Source: Desulfoferrobacter suflitae
GTDB taxonomy: Bacteria > Desulfobacterota > Syntrophobacteria > Syntrophobacterales > Syntrophobacteraceae
DNA length: 64,000 nucleotides
Reading direction: 5' to 3'
Assembly: GCF_022603395.1 (NCBI RefSeq)
Contig: NZ_JAIBKA010000007.1
Location: 1-64,000, forward strand
Made by a program: the position numbers and the translations under genes. Each line of letters starts with the position of its first letter. Position 1 is the stretch's first letter. Below, piece by piece: positions 63,459-64,000 of this stretch. A model generated the notes under the pieces. The model was not told the origin of the DNA. It did no database searches and saw nothing but the letters and a program-made list of their open reading frames with translations.

Positions 63459-63572
63459 TTAGCCTTGTTTTTGCTTGTGTCTTGGGTTTTCACAAATGAC
63501 GCGGACCGTTCCATGACGGCGTATGATTTTACATTTGCGACAAATGCGCTTCACCGATGCTCGCACTTTCAT
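63459..63572 (-). CDS. rpmJ: Ribosomal protein L36
   Basis: 37 residues, [20 protein letters not shown] then [17 protein letters not shown]. The three Cys and one His make the zinc-binding C+ form. It lies between infA and rpsM as usual. Confidence 0.95.
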   Translation of the reverse strand: MKVRASVKRICRKCKIIRRHGTVRVICENPRHKQKQG

Positions 63573-63607
63573 GCCATCTTCTCCCTCTACCTATCCCCGC
63601 TGAACGG

Positions 63608-63829
63608 TCACGATTTTGATCGATAAGTGATGCGGCCACGAGTGAGGTCATACGGTGAGAGCTCCACCGTAACCTTGTCGCCTGGCAGAATACGAATAAA
63701 ATGCATGCGCATCTTGCCCGAGATATGAGCCAAGACCCGATGACCGTTCGGCAACTCAACGCGAAACATGGCATTAGGAAGGGTTTCAACCACAGTGCCT
63801 TCCACTTCAATGGTGTCTTCTTTCGCCAT
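63608..63829 (-). CDS. infA: Translation initiation factor IF-1
   Basis: 73 residues, one S1/OB fold: [53 protein letters not shown]. Confidence 0.97.
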   Translation of the reverse strand: MAKEDTIEVEGTVVETLPNAMFRVELPNGHRVLAHISGKMRMHFIRILPGDKVTVELSPYDLTRGRITYRSKS

Positions 63830-63924
63830 GTACGATTTTACTCCTTATCGCCCGACCAGGGCTTTGCCGAATTCAAAACAAAAAATCATACCATTTCACT
63901 GCTCTTCCGTAAAGAGCCAAATTC

Positions 63925-64000
63925 TCATGCTCGCGAGAGTATATCCGGACCGTTTTCCGTCACCGCCACGGTATGTTCAAAATGCGCCGACAGCCGCCGG
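63925..64000 (-). CDS. map: Methionine aminopeptidase, C-terminal end (partial)
   Basis: The last 24 codons before a TGA at 63925-63927 read SAHFEHTVAVTENGPDILSR, with the conserved SAHFEHT/VTENG end of MetAP type I, including a metal-ligand Glu. The rest lies beyond the window. map before infA is the common order. Confidence 0.85.
   Translation of the reverse strand, partial: RRLSAHFEHTVAVTENGPDILSRA

Overview
The window is a bacterial chromosome segment with Gram-negative gene content (lolA, tatA, C-type ribosomal proteins, split F0 operon). The mix of genes points to Desulfobacterota (former Deltaproteobacteria), perhaps a Syntrophobacter-like sulfate reducer or syntroph. The main hints are an atpZ-atpI-atpB-atpE operon apart from F1, a Rex repressor with its own operator, a hemA/ccsA/precorrin-2 dehydrogenase cluster, and a cysteine-desulfurase homologue without its PLP lysine. 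This placement is inference; there is no rRNA gene in the window.

Region 1 (1-4.5 kb) carries a VanX-type D-Ala-D-Ala dipeptidase, a PLP aminotransferase, a ModA-like binding protein and a free periplasmic Cache-type protein. Region 2 (4.5-24 kb) is an accessory island. It holds an SLH protein with four tandem Ig-like repeats, at least six toxin-antitoxin modules (several broken), three copies of a RAYT-type (Y1/HUH) transposable element, a decayed IS91-like transposase studded with short palindromes, an intact 1.6-kb IS with a 9-bp target duplication, two SRPBCC proteins, and isochorismatase, GFA and cupin proteins. One SRPBCC gene and one vapBC pair are each followed by an attC-like hairpin in the way integron cassettes are. 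The island ends next to tRNA-Lys and tRNA-Arg, beside a frameshifted excisionase-like gene.

Region 3 (24-42 kb, + strand) carries a MoxR ATPase with its VWA partner, ttcA, polA, the lysine-less NifS/IscS homologue, a radical SAM-DUF2344 fusion, RNase G, a ClC channel with CBS domains, hemL, the F0 genes and rex. Region 4 (42-60 kb, mostly - strand) carries plsC, RNase J, ftsK, lolA, nadA, pdxA and uvrA in one long run, then ssb (+), tatA, a heme/siroheme cluster, a polyprenyl synthase and rimO. Region 5 (60-64 kb, - strand) is the end of the ribosomal-protein operon: map (partial), infA, rpmJ, rpsM, rpsK, rpsD, rpoA and rplQ.

The points most worth following up are the lysine-less cysteine-desulfurase homologue, the integron-like cassette remnant, the palindrome-tagged IS91 remnant, the Rex operator, and the Na+-type signature in the ATP synthase c subunit.
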